This document shows, in pieces, positions 8,237-15,677 of a stretch of 64,000 nt of DNA. The stretch covers positions 2,251,020 through 2,315,019 of the forward strand of contig NZ_KB892705.1 in the NCBI RefSeq assembly GCF_000373905.1, in the 5' to 3' direction. The translations under genes were made by a program, and so were the position numbers. How positions within the stretch are numbered: position 1 is the stretch's first letter; the number at the start of each line of letters is the position of its first letter. The stretch is from Mycobacterium sp. 155. GTDB taxonomy: Bacteria > Actinomycetota > Actinomycetes > Mycobacteriales > Mycobacteriaceae. The notes below the pieces were generated by a model that had not been told where the DNA came from, made no database searches, and saw only the letters and a program-made list of their open reading frames with translations.

Positions 8237-8523
8237 TCGCCCATCACCTGCCGCACCACCTCCACGCCGTAGGTCCGCTCCCACCGCCGACGGGCACCGC
8301 GGCGGCACCCGTCGATGATCGCGGTCACCTCGTCGGGCTGGAGGGCGGCCACCCGCCGCTGCGCACCCTCCCACTCCCGGGAGTAAGCCCGGACGGTGCT
8401 CACCGAGATGTTGAACTCGGCGGCGAGCTGTTCGACGGGGATACCGCTGCGCACCGCGGCGGCGATGTCACGGCGAACGGCGGGGTTCGCGACGGCGTGA
8501 GTGAACGGCGGCGGGGTGGTCAT
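8233..8523 (-). CDS. HTH protein of transposase/sigma-like type
   Basis: The 96-residue protein contains EQLAAEFNISVSTVRAYSRE (about residues 31-50), a homeodomain-like HTH as in resolvase C-terminal domains or small terminase-type proteins. A second amphipathic half ends ERTYGVEVVRQVMGE. It is coupled to the membrane protein gene at 8236 by an ATGA overlap. No enzymatic domain is present. A DNA-binding role is inferred. Confidence 0.6.
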   Translation of the reverse strand: MTTPPPFTHAVANPAVRRDIAAAVRSGIPVEQLAAEFNISVSTVRAYSREWEGAQRRVAALQPDEVTAIIDGCRRGARRRWERTYGVEVVRQVMGE

Positions 8524-8592
8524 GCCGCGCCTTGTACACCCGCAGTGATCGGGGCCTGGTGCGCGACACGAGTTTCGGTGTCCGACGCCGCG

Positions 8593-8967
8593 CTAGTCGT
8601 CGTCCAGCTCGTCGAAGTGCTTCAGGGCACTCGGCAGGATCCGGACCCGGTCGGGCGGGATGACCATCTCGGCCCGCGGCGCGATCCGAAGCTCTCCCCG
8701 GGCTTCCTGCTCTCGCAGCTCCCGCTGCTTCTCCTCCGGCAACGTGGCGACATGCTCCGCGGCGATCTGCAGGCTGCCGGGTACCGGACCGAAGCCTGGA
8801 GTCGGCGTCGGGTGCACATCGGGGCAGTCAACCATGCAGCACCCGCACTGGCTGTACTTGGCGAGTGTCGGGTCGTCTGGATCCTCGCTGCGGATCGACG
8901 GTTCCGCGCATCCGCCGTCGGCGGAGTCGACGTGATCGCGGCGGGGACAATCGCACAGCTCGGACAT
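8593..8967 (-). CDS. Cysteine-rich hypothetical protein
   Basis: The longer frame to 9192 covers the rightward gene at 9043, so the ATG at 8967 is preferred (124 residues). The N-terminal half has a cluster of cysteines (CDCPR, CAEP, QCGCCMVDCPD) that could bind a metal ion; the C-terminal half is charged (EEKQRELREQEARGEL). No ribosome binding site is obvious. No family was recognised. A zinc-binding accessory protein is possible. Confidence 0.45.
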   Translation of the reverse strand: MSELCDCPRRDHVDSADGGCAEPSIRSEDPDDPTLAKYSQCGCCMVDCPDVHPTPTPGFGPVPGSLQIAAEHVATLPEEKQRELREQEARGELRIAPRAEMVIPPDRVRILPSALKHFDELDDD

Positions 8968-9042
8968 GTCCGCAGCATGGCACCCGGCACCGACATGACG
9001 CACCTGCATTTCTGTCGGCCCCGCCGCGTACCGTCCGCCGGC

Positions 9043-9288
9043 ATGGGCATCACGAGACACGCCATCCGCGTCCACCTCTCCACCCGGATCGCCACAGAGG
9101 ATGACCGGATCACTCTCCCGGGCATGACGCTGTGGGCGGTCTCCTACACCGTGACCGACCGCGGCAAGCAGTCGAGCTACGTGACCGGCCATGCCGCGGA
9201 GGCCTCGGCTCGGCGCATGGTGTCGAATCTGCTGGCGGATCGGGTGCCGGGGCTTAGCGTCGAGGACGTCTACACCGAGGCACGGTAG
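9043..9288 (+). CDS. Small hypothetical protein with a decayed copy nearby
   Basis: The 81-residue product (start chosen at the ATG at 9043; an in-frame ATG at 8995 is possible) ends in ARRMVSNLLADRVPG and VEDVYTE. A second, frame-broken copy of the last two-thirds lies at about 10180-10372, which argues that this is a real gene that was once duplicated. Function is unknown. Confidence 0.5.
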   Translation: MGITRHAIRVHLSTRIATEDDRITLPGMTLWAVSYTVTDRGKQSSYVTGHAAEASARRMVSNLLADRVPGLSVEDVYTEAR

Positions 9289-9311
9289 CTTGGGGTGTCA
9301 GAGGTACACGG

Positions 9312-10070
9312 TCAGACCAACGTCGTGGGTGAGCCACAGCATTCACACTGTGACGTGACCACGGTGGCATCGGTGGACCGAGGTTGAGGTTTCGGGTCGG
9401 GCTTGCCGGGAACTCTTTCGATCGCTTTGTCCGCCACCTTCTTCGCCGATTGCCCAAAGCCTTGTGCTGCGACCGAGATCGGTGTCTTGCTGATCTCCTC
9501 AGGCTTGATGTCCAGGAACGACGAGTCTCCACCGTGATTCCAATCGAACACCTGGACAAGTACTTCCGGATCGATCTCGCCATCGTTGAGATAGACGTAC
9601 ATGCGTCCGAAACGGAGGGCATGTCGTCGAGACAGCAATGTCACGCTCTCGTGGAAAAAGGATCGCGCGAGCGCAATCAGATACTTGACCGCTATCAGAA
9701 CGACCGCGGTGAGAGAGATCGCGGCGACGATGTGAATGGAGACGAAGCCGACGTCCAACGGCTTATCCTCGGGAGGCTTGACATCATTGCGCGTGACCAT
9801 AAGAAACCAGGTCAGGCCGGCGAGAACTGCAACTGCGGTCAGCGAGGTGGCGATCCCTGCCCAGGTCATCCACCGCGCGCGGCGGGAGAGGACCGCCTGA
9901 GCTTTCTCTACGAAGAGGTCGACTGCCGCGAGCCGAAAGAGCCTGCCGTCCGTCAACTTTGGCGGCTTCTCACCACCGAAGTTTTCGGTGAGCGCGACCA
10001 AGGATTTTTTGAGCGTTTCATTGCGGCGTTCCAGCGATCCCTTAATACTGTCGAAATCGTCGTTTGGCAA
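9312..10070 (-). CDS. Two-TM membrane protein, atypical composition
   Basis: The 252-residue protein has an N-terminal cytoplasmic helical region (1-65), two membrane helices (about 70-90, WAGIATSLTAVAVLAGLTWFL, and about 113-135, IVAAISLTAVVLIAVKYLIA) and a C-terminal soluble part ending in CECCGSPTTLV, a possible metal site. The stretch 9.4-10.1 kb is visibly less GC-rich than its surroundings, which suggests separate acquisition. No enzymatic motif is seen. Such stand-alone 2-TM proteins are common in accessory or defence regions, but a function cannot be assigned. Confidence 0.6.
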   Translation of the reverse strand: MPNDDFDSIKGSLERRNETLKKSLVALTENFGGEKPPKLTDGRLFRLAAVDLFVEKAQAVLSRRARWMTWAGIATSLTAVAVLAGLTWFLMVTRNDVKPPEDKPLDVGFVSIHIVAAISLTAVVLIAVKYLIALARSFFHESVTLLSRRHALRFGRMYVYLNDGEIDPEVLVQVFDWNHGGDSSFLDIKPEEISKTPISVAAQGFGQSAKKVADKAIERVPGKPDPKPQPRSTDATVVTSQCECCGSPTTLV

Positions 10071-10179
10071 ACTGCCACCCCCTCACTCCCAGCAAATATT
10101 CGCGGTCTGCTGACCGCTGGACCGGAATGCTAACGGGTACACAGCCCGACAGCAGCGGGTTTCGATTCTGTTCCCAGCA

Positions 10180-10372
10180 ATGGCGGTGAAACTACGCTGT
10201 ACTTGCCAGCCGTGGACCGTGGCCTCCACGGTCACCAGGGGCGGCGCCAGGCGAGTAGCTTCACCGCAACCGCGTGGCCGAACCCGTCGCGCGGCGCATG
10301 GTGGCGAACCTGCTGGCGGATCGGCTACCGGGCACCGAGGTGGAGGACGTCTACTCGGAGGAGATGGGCTGA
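10180..10372 (+). pseudogene. Frameshifted duplicate of the gene at 9043
   Basis: Similarity to the 81-residue product moves through three frames: PWTVASTVTRGGARR in the frame of 10180 (matching LWAVSYTVTDRG), QASSFTATA in the frame of 10203 (matching KQSSYVTGHA), then ARRMVANLLADRLPG and VEDVYSEEM in the frame ending TGA at 10372. At least two frameshifts break it, so it is a decaying paralogue. Confidence 0.6.
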
Positions 10373-10493
10373 GACCTGCTGGCGGGCAACGTTATCAGTC
10401 CCACCACCCGCCGCCGTACATCGCGCGGCGGGCCGGTGGGTGGGCGCGTCCGGGTGCCGACAGCGGTGTCGATCTGGGGTGTGATTCCGTTGG

Positions 10494-11516
10494 TCAGCCG
10501 GCCGGTGCGGATTCATCGACTGCCGCGGACAACGCCGCTGCGATGGAGTACAGGTCGCCGTTCGGTGCACGATCCAGGGGCTGGAGCTTTTCCGAGCCTG
10601 CGCGAACATAGTTGAAGTCCCACACGGTGTCGCCCGGCGCCGCTTCTTTCCAGTCGGGGCCCAGCACCGCGGGGCGGGTGAGAGTGGCGCTGTAGATCGG
10701 AGCGAGGCGTTGCGCCCACCGACGCACTTTCTCCTCCCGGAGCACGACGACGTACGCGACCTCTGCTGCGGGGGCGGTCGCGAAGGCCTCCGCGCAGGTG
10801 GCGATCACGGTGCTGGCGAGTGCCTCCCGGTACAGCTGCACTCGCTCTTGCTTGTTCCGCTGGCGCGCGACTTTGCCGTCGATCACGTAACCCTTCGTGA
10901 ACTCGGGACCGGGGTAGATCACCGACAGTGAGACGTACCGTTGCCCGTTGAACACGCCGGCGTCGATGCAGGTCGACAGCGAGACGTTGTCGGCGAAGGC
11001 GTCGTCCACTGCGGAGATGACCGCCGCCGGCTCGTGGCGCGAGACGGCCTCCCACGCCGCGTTCAGAACGTCCTGGTGAGCTGCCGCGATCGCACGGGCC
11101 TCGGGTGTGGCCTTGCGCCACCACTTCTCGCGCTCGGGCTTGGCGACCTGCCGTGAGGCGTTAGGGAAGCCGTCGCGGTGTAGGGATGTCAATGTGGAGA
11201 TGCGCTTCTCGTCTCTGTGCGCGAGCTTCAGCAGTTCGATCTGCTTATCCAGCGCACGTTCGAGTGGCCCGCTGAACAGATCGAAGACGGCGAACGCCCC
11301 GTTCATGACGCTCATCAGGTCGACCTGGGGTGCGGGGGCGGACCTTCCGCCGATCCCTTTCGACGCGGTGAACGGACCGAAACCCGAGGACACCGTCGTA
11401 CGCCCACCCCCGACATTGATCCGTGCCGCCCGCGGTCCGATGCTCGACCGAACTCCTCGGCCCGACGCTGAGAATGACAGGCCGGGAGCAACCCGAATCC
11501 TCGCACTGAATCCCAC
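10494..11516 (-). CDS. DUF4236-domain protein with long C-terminal extension
   Basis: The GTG at 11516 is preferred because the DUF4236-like domain starts there: VGFSARIRVAPGLSFSASG followed by a Gly/Ser-rich beta pattern to about residue 60, as in family members that begin with this motif. The remaining 280 residues are a helical then alpha/beta domain (YVSLSVIYPG, EVAYVVVLREEKVRRWAQRL) that I do not recognise. DUF4236 itself has no assigned function. The frame stays open to 11678, and a start at 11555 is the alternative. A HicB-like gene is divergent. Confidence 0.65.
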   Translation of the reverse strand: MGFSARIRVAPGLSFSASGRGVRSSIGPRAARINVGGGRTTVSSGFGPFTASKGIGGRSAPAPQVDLMSVMNGAFAVFDLFSGPLERALDKQIELLKLAHRDEKRISTLTSLHRDGFPNASRQVAKPEREKWWRKATPEARAIAAAHQDVLNAAWEAVSRHEPAAVISAVDDAFADNVSLSTCIDAGVFNGQRYVSLSVIYPGPEFTKGYVIDGKVARQRNKQERVQLYREALASTVIATCAEAFATAPAAEVAYVVVLREEKVRRWAQRLAPIYSATLTRPAVLGPDWKEAAPGDTVWDFNYVRAGSEKLQPLDRAPNGDLYSIAAALSAAVDESAPAG

Positions 11517-11539
11517 GGTGCCCCCACATCGTCTCGGAG

Positions 11540-11773
11540 ATGACGTCCTCACCATGCCAGACTCCGATCGGAATAAGCCGCCGGGACTCATCCGACCAGG
11601 CGGAGTGGTCAGACGAGGACGGTGAGTTCGTCGCCCTGGCGGCCGAGTTCCCGTCGCTGTCGTTCCTGGCGCCCACACCGTATGAGGCGCTGGCGGGGAT
11701 CAAAGCCCTTGTGGCCGAGGTGTTGCGCGAGATGGCGCAGACCAGGGAGACGCCGCCCGGGCCGTCGGAGTGA
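11540..11773 (+). CDS. HicB-like antitoxin remnant or orphan
   Basis: The segment WSDEDGEFVALAAEFPSLSF followed by APTPYEALAGI and an amphipathic helix is the core of the HicB-type partial RNase H fold. The usual N-terminal strand is replaced by an unrelated stretch rich in Ser and Arg. No HicA toxin and no C-terminal HTH are present, so this is an orphan or degraded antitoxin. The start is uncertain (ATG at 11540). A perfect terminator hairpin overlaps the stop codon. Confidence 0.55.
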   Translation: MTSSPCQTPIGISRRDSSDQAEWSDEDGEFVALAAEFPSLSFLAPTPYEALAGIKALVAEVLREMAQTRETPPGPSE

Positions 11774-11814
11774 ACGACACAGCCCCGGCCAATGCGACCG
11801 GGGCTGTGTCGTTC
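11772..11814. terminator. Strong bidirectional terminator hairpin
   Basis: Perfect 17-bp inverted repeat (GAACGACACAGCCCCGG) with a 9-nt loop, between the convergent stops at 11773 (+) and 11823 (-). Confidence 0.88.
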
Positions 11815-11822
11815 AGGCGGCG

Positions 11823-12251
11823 TTAAATGTTTGGATCCTCCGGCACCCAGCTGACCACTGCCCGCCCGTCGAGCTCCTCGACCAGTACGGCCAGCATCGC
11901 GTTGTGCAACCCGATCCCGCCGGGGAACCCGCGATGCACCCGGTCCAGCTGTTCCTGCGAGCGGTACCGCACCAGCGACACCACCGCGACCTCGCCGTCG
12001 CCCGCGTCGAACTCGGCGTCGAGTTCCTCCAGCTTGTCGAGGATGTCGGCGACGCGGGATGCCTTCTCTTGCAACAGGTGATCGAGCAGCGCGAACACGT
12101 CCTCCTTGATCTCCTGAGTCGAGTCGGGGGACTCCCAGTACTGCCAGGTGCGCAAGCTCACGCCGGCCAGGTCGGCGGCGGCCTGCAGGGTCAGCCCCGC
12201 GGCCTCGCGCATGGTGCGCAGGTGGGCGGAACCCAAGCTCGGGGGCGTCAT
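11823..12251 (-). CDS. XRE-family HTH regulator
   Basis: The 142-residue protein has an N-terminal Cro/CI-type HTH (LRTMREAAGLTLQAAADLAG, then SLRTWQYWE, about 11-40) and a C-terminal helical/strand domain of unknown function. The start overlaps the end of the upstream gene at 12248 by 4 nt (ATGA), so the two are cotranscribed. It is one candidate for the regulator of the element-wide palindrome or of the palindromes at 13175-13249, but nothing in the sequence proves either. Confidence 0.7.
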   Translation of the reverse strand: MTPPSLGSAHLRTMREAAGLTLQAAADLAGVSLRTWQYWESPDSTQEIKEDVFALLDHLLQEKASRVADILDKLEELDAEFDAGDGEVAVVSLVRYRSQEQLDRVHRGFPGGIGLHNAMLAVLVEELDGRAVVSWVPEDPNI

Positions 12252-13105
12252 GCTGCCACCGCCTGCGTCTTGGTGGTGGACACCAGGCGGATGCGCCGGT
12301 AGTTGAACAGGAACACCTCGGTGCGGCCGCTCTCCAGGTCGCTGACCGCGCGGGCCGCGATGTCGCCGTAGCCCTCACGCAGCCAGGCCGCGACCTGGCT
12401 GCGGTTGACGCGCTTCCACTCGCCCGTGTTGCTGTTGGCGAGGAATTCGATCCGCTTACCGGCAGCGACGGCGCGGAGTCGGCGATCGATATCGGCGTAG
12501 AACTCGCGGGCGGCACGGCGGGTGTCCCGCTCCTGCGCCTCGCGCCGACGACGTGCCTGCTTCTCCTGCATCTCGCGCTGACGGCGGTCCGTGGCCGACT
12601 CGAAGCGGAACCCATCGGTGGACACGCGCTTCGTGAACGTGGTGCCGTCGGTCAGGGTGATGGTCGCGGTCTCGCCACGCACAGTGACGGTCGCACCCTC
12701 GGCGCGGTGCTCATCAGGCGCGATCCTCTTGCCGAACCACTCCAGCCACTCGACGGTGCAGTTGCGGTGAACGGTGCCGGCCTTCTCCGACTCGCGACGA
12801 GCCTTCGCGGCCCGCCGCGCGGCGGCGATCTGTTCCGAGGTGAGTGCAGCGACCTGCTCCCGCAGCTGCTCCGGGCGGTAGAAGCCGGTCTCGGCGAAGA
12901 AGCCGCCGGTGTGGTGCCACTCGCCGGTCCCGACGACACCTTCGGTGACCAGGTCCAGCAGTGCGGCGCGGGTGCAGTCGATGCCGTGCTCCCGGACCCA
13001 GGCGGTGGTGATCTTCGACAGCGGCAGCGCCCCGTCATCGTAGGCGGCGGTGGCGCGGACCGACATACGGTTGCCGACGTAGCCAGAGTTCCGATTCCAG
13101 GTCAT
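12248..13105 (-). CDS. Hypothetical protein cotranscribed with the XRE regulator
   Basis: The product has 285 residues. The N-terminal third contains a WHHTGGFFAETGFYRPEQL segment; the middle is very charged and coiled-coil-like (about 165-215, EMQEKQARRRREAQE); the C-terminal part has alternating hydrophobic strands (VFLFNYRRIRLV). GAGGGGAA precedes the ATG. It is the first gene after the palindrome-rich promoter region at 13175-13249. No family was recognised; the C-terminus might be a DNA-contact or dimer domain. Confidence 0.6.
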   Translation of the reverse strand: MTWNRNSGYVGNRMSVRATAAYDDGALPLSKITTAWVREHGIDCTRAALLDLVTEGVVGTGEWHHTGGFFAETGFYRPEQLREQVAALTSEQIAAARRAAKARRESEKAGTVHRNCTVEWLEWFGKRIAPDEHRAEGATVTVRGETATITLTDGTTFTKRVSTDGFRFESATDRRQREMQEKQARRRREAQERDTRRAAREFYADIDRRLRAVAAGKRIEFLANSNTGEWKRVNRSQVAAWLREGYGDIAARAVSDLESGRTEVFLFNYRRIRLVSTTKTQAVAA

Positions 13106-13174
13106 GGTTCCGATTCCCCTCTTGGGTGTGGGGCCGAGCCGTCTCGATCCCCTTGGAACGTCAGCGTACCGTCG

Positions 13175-13191
13175 TTGCGTAAATTACGCAA
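13175..13191. promoter_or_regulatory. Perfect palindrome, candidate operator
   Basis: TTGCGTAAATTACGCAA is a 17-bp perfect palindrome with a single central base, 70 bp upstream of the leftward gene starting at 13105, in a locally A/T-rich region. It is probably a repressor site controlling the leftward hypothetical/XRE pair. Confidence 0.6.
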
Positions 13192-13211
13192 GATCTAATT
13201 CGCTTGCAGTA

Positions 13212-13249
13212 GCATATGTTTCGTTGCATATGCATCGGAACATGCATCG
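13212..13249. repeat. Second palindrome and direct repeat upstream of the serine recombinase
   Basis: GCATATG and CATATGC pair across 8 nt (13212-13233) and merge into two direct copies of ATGCATCG (13230-13237 and 13242-13249). Such dyads just upstream of a resolvase gene can be its res sites or an operator; which applies here is not visible. The rest of 13106-13431 shows no credible gene. Confidence 0.45.
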
Positions 13250-13431
13250 CCGCAGGAGTTTTCGATCTCATCCGCTCAGCGATGTCCGATTCTCGCAATC
13301 GCTTGGATCTGGGACCGGTCAGACGAAGGACCGCGACCCGCTGTTCGCCGTCGCAGAACCTATCTCAGAACTCCAGCTGCGCAACGTGTCTCGCAACCCG
13401 TCATGTCGGGGTGTGGTGATAAACCGGGTCC

Positions 13432-14040
13432 ATGAGCGACAGCAGCACTGGTTCCGAAGCCACCGGCCGCCGTCTCGGCTACGCCCGCGTCAGCACCGAC
13501 GAGCAGGATGAGGATCTCCAGGTGCGTGCACTCGAACGCGCCGGCATCGACGCGCTCTACATCGACCACGGCGTCAGCGGCGCGGCGATATCGCGGCCGC
13601 GATTCGACGCGATGTTGGCGGACCTCCGTGAGGGCGACACGGTGGTGGTCTACTCCCTTTCCCGGTTGAGTCGTGGCATGAAGCACCTTGTGGATCTCGG
13701 CGAGCAGTTCGAGCGCGACGGCATCGGCTTGGTCTCGCTCACCGAGCAGATCGACACCAGCACCGCAATGGGCCGGTTCGTGTACACGATGCTCGCCGCG
13801 TTGGCGGCTATGGAACGGGATCTGCTCATCGAGCGGACCCACGCCGGACTGGAAGCCGCGCGAGCGAAGGGACGTTTCGGTGGTCGGCCGGAAAAGCTGA
13901 CCGCCGATCAGAAGCGGCACGCGGTGCTGCTGCGGAACGGGGGCATCCGCGTCGATGAGATCGCAACGTCGCTCGGAGCGAGTCGCGCCACGGTGTACCG
14001 CGCGCTCGCAGAGGCGAAGAACAAGGAGAAGGCAGCGTGA
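13432..14040 (+). CDS. Serine recombinase (resolvase/invertase family)
   Basis: The 202-residue protein is a complete small serine recombinase. The catalytic Ser is in GYARVSTDEQ (Ser21), followed by YSLSRLSRGMKHLVDL, the conserved LTEQIDTSTAMGRF and AALAAMERDLLIERT of the E-helix, and a C-terminal HTH (VDEIATSLGASRATVYRAL, about 176-194). The length matches Tn3-type resolvases and DNA invertases. It overlaps the next gene by 4 nt (GTGA). It may resolve multimers or invert a segment of the element; possible sites lie upstream at 13212-13249. It is not the element's main integrase. Confidence 0.9.
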   Translation: MSDSSTGSEATGRRLGYARVSTDEQDEDLQVRALERAGIDALYIDHGVSGAAISRPRFDAMLADLREGDTVVVYSLSRLSRGMKHLVDLGEQFERDGIGLVSLTEQIDTSTAMGRFVYTMLAALAAMERDLLIERTHAGLEAARAKGRFGGRPEKLTADQKRHAVLLRNGGIRVDEIATSLGASRATVYRALAEAKNKEKAA

Positions 14041-14840
14041 CCACCCTGACCGTCGCCGAAGCCGCCGCCCAGCTGGGACGGAGCCGCCGACCGATCGAAC
14101 TGGCGATCCAGGAGGGCCGCCTGCCAGCCACCCGCGTCGAGAAGCGCCCCTACCTCCGCGTGACCCAGGAAGACCTCGATGCGTACGTGGCGGCGCAGCG
14201 GGGCGCGTACCTCGCCGCTGCGGTCGCCCGGCGTGGGCAGGAGGTCGAGCATTTGCACAGTCAGGGCTACCTGACGGTGGACGAGGCCGCCGAGCAGCTC
14301 GGACTCGCCCACGTCACCATCACTATCGCGATGGCGCAGGGACGACTGCGCAGTGAACGGATCGGCGGACGGCGCGTCACCCGACCGGAGTGGATCGCCA
14401 CCGCGCAGGTGGGACGACCGGCCCGCGTGGCACCCACCGTTCCCGACGTGGTGGCGCTGCCCGTCGCGGCCCAGCGGTCGGGACTGGGCAGGGGCACCCT
14501 GTTGAAGGCGATCCGCGACGGTCGCCTGCCCGCCGTCCCACCGTCGAAGACCGGGGAGAGTTTCGGGATCAAGCCCGCCGATCTGGAGGCGTTCGCCGCC
14601 GGGCAGAAGCCCCGGGCGCACGTCGGTGGTGCCGTCACGGCGGACAAGGCTGCGGAGTGGCGACGGGAGCAAGGGGTGCTGTCGGTGACGGAAACCGCTG
14701 CGGCTCTGGGAATCAGCGTCCAGGCGGTGCGGGCGCGTATCCACGCCGGAGCCCTGCCGGCGCATCGGTCACCGGCCGGGTCGCCGTCACCGCGGTCCTG
14801 GCTGATCCGGGAAGAGGAAGTGACGCGGCGGGTGGCGTGA
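14037..14840 (+). CDS. Tandem four-HTH DNA-binding protein
   Basis: The 267-residue protein contains four excisionase-like HTH modules: residues about 3-52 (TVAEAAAQLGRSRRPIELAI), 79-126 (TVDEAAEQLGLAHVTITIAM), 136-190 (PVAAQRSGLGRGTLLKAIRD) and 213-267 (SVTETAAALGISVQAVRARI). It is coupled to the serine recombinase by a GTGA overlap, so it may be an accessory or directionality factor that organises the recombination synapse. It is related to the triple-HTH protein at 4232, with the same linker. Four heads in one chain is unusual for recombination directionality factors, which normally carry one. Confidence 0.75.
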   Translation: MTTLTVAEAAAQLGRSRRPIELAIQEGRLPATRVEKRPYLRVTQEDLDAYVAAQRGAYLAAAVARRGQEVEHLHSQGYLTVDEAAEQLGLAHVTITIAMAQGRLRSERIGGRRVTRPEWIATAQVGRPARVAPTVPDVVALPVAAQRSGLGRGTLLKAIRDGRLPAVPPSKTGESFGIKPADLEAFAAGQKPRAHVGGAVTADKAAEWRREQGVLSVTETAAALGISVQAVRARIHAGALPAHRSPAGSPSPRSWLIREEEVTRRVA

Positions 14841-14855
14841 TCGGAATGTGCAACA

Positions 14856-14884
14856 GCCCCGGCTCTCGTGATGAGAGCCGGGGC
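14856..14884 (+). terminator. Hairpin terminator
   Basis: Perfect 12-bp inverted repeat GCCCCGGCTCTC with loop GTGAT, 16 bp after the stop of the four-HTH gene. Confidence 0.82.
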
Positions 14885-14893
14885 CGTCGGGTG

Positions 14894-15034
14894 GAGCAAC
14901 CCCCGCTACGCGGGGAACATGACGGGTCATCCCCGCTCGCGCGAGGAACCGGAGCACCCCCGCTACGCGGGGAACATGCGTCGATGGCGCTGAAGTCGGG
15001 GTCGGTGGGAACACCCCCGCTACGCGGAGAACAT
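14894..15034 (+). CRISPR. Short, degenerate CRISPR-like repeat cluster (type I-E-like repeat), no cas genes
   Basis: Three near-identical units with core ACCCCCGCTACGCGGGGAAC end at 14920, 14977 and 15034 (exact 57-bp period; the last has one change, CGGAGAAC). A fourth, diverged unit (CATCCCCGCTCGCGCGAGGA) ends near 14950, between the first two. The palindromic CCCCGC/GCGGGG repeat and its GGAGCA...ACAT flanks look like actinobacterial type I-E repeats, and the interval of about 29-30 nt between units 3 and 4 would be a spacer. The spacing is irregular and there is no cas gene or leader. It could equally be a cluster of mobile palindromes. Confidence 0.4.
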
Positions 15035-15140
15035 ACTTTCTGACCAGCGCCCCTTGGGTGATGCGCCGAACGTCAGTACCTCTCCACCCTACACGCACCG
15101 AGTGCCCGTCGGTGTGCGAGAACTACGGTCCTGCAACGGA

Positions 15141-15677
15141 TTACGCAGCGGCCGAAGCCCGTTCATCGATCCGCTCCCATGCGCGACCTACCTCCGTGGC
15201 GATCCTGAAGCATCCCTCCGGCCCGAGATCCCTCATCGCCGCGGCAGCGACCGGATCCACCAGCGCCTCCCCCAGATCCATGACCCGGCCGCCGTACAGC
15301 CGCACCCACTTCGCCTCCGCCGCCGCGCCGGCCCACGCGATCGCAGCGCAGCTCTCCCCGTCCGCAAGGGCCAGCTCCTCCGCGGCGCGCCGGTACACGG
15401 CAGCCTCGTCCGGCACCACCGGGAGCGGGTCGGAGGGAAGCGCATCGGACACCGCGTCGAGCACCGCGGCGTCCTCGGTGAGCCGCTCCCGGCAAGTGTC
15501 CAGCCACTCCTGCATCGCGGCCAACTGCTCCGTGGTGACATGCCGTCTGGCGGCGCGCACCACCGTGTCCGCGGGTGCTCCCGCCAGGTGCCCGTACACC
15601 GCGACGGTGGCTGCCGATCCGCCGGCCGCGGCGGCGTATCCCTGCACCGCGCGAATGAACGAGGTGGACATGCTCAC
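15141..15677 (-). CDS. Hypothetical Ala-rich helical protein
   Basis: The 178-residue protein is almost entirely helical and Ala-rich, with a hydrophobic N-terminal stretch (YAAAAGGSAATVAVYGHLAG) and no known motif. Its start overlaps the stop of the large upstream gene by 4 nt, so the two are translationally coupled and may act together. There is no signal peptide. Confidence 0.6.
   Translation of the reverse strand: MSMSTSFIRAVQGYAAAAGGSAATVAVYGHLAGAPADTVVRAARRHVTTEQLAAMQEWLDTCRERLTEDAAVLDAVSDALPSDPLPVVPDEAAVYRRAAEELALADGESCAAIAWAGAAAEAKWVRLYGGRVMDLGEALVDPVAAAAMRDLGPEGCFRIATEVGRAWERIDERASAAA

Noticed and set aside
13216..13419. Short plus-strand frame before the serine recombinase
   Set aside because: It covers the palindromes and direct repeats and lacks a ribosome binding site; more likely control DNA.
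14894..15034. A functional CRISPR-Cas system
   Set aside because: There are no cas genes, the array is tiny and one repeat is misplaced, so only a CRISPR-like label is kept.
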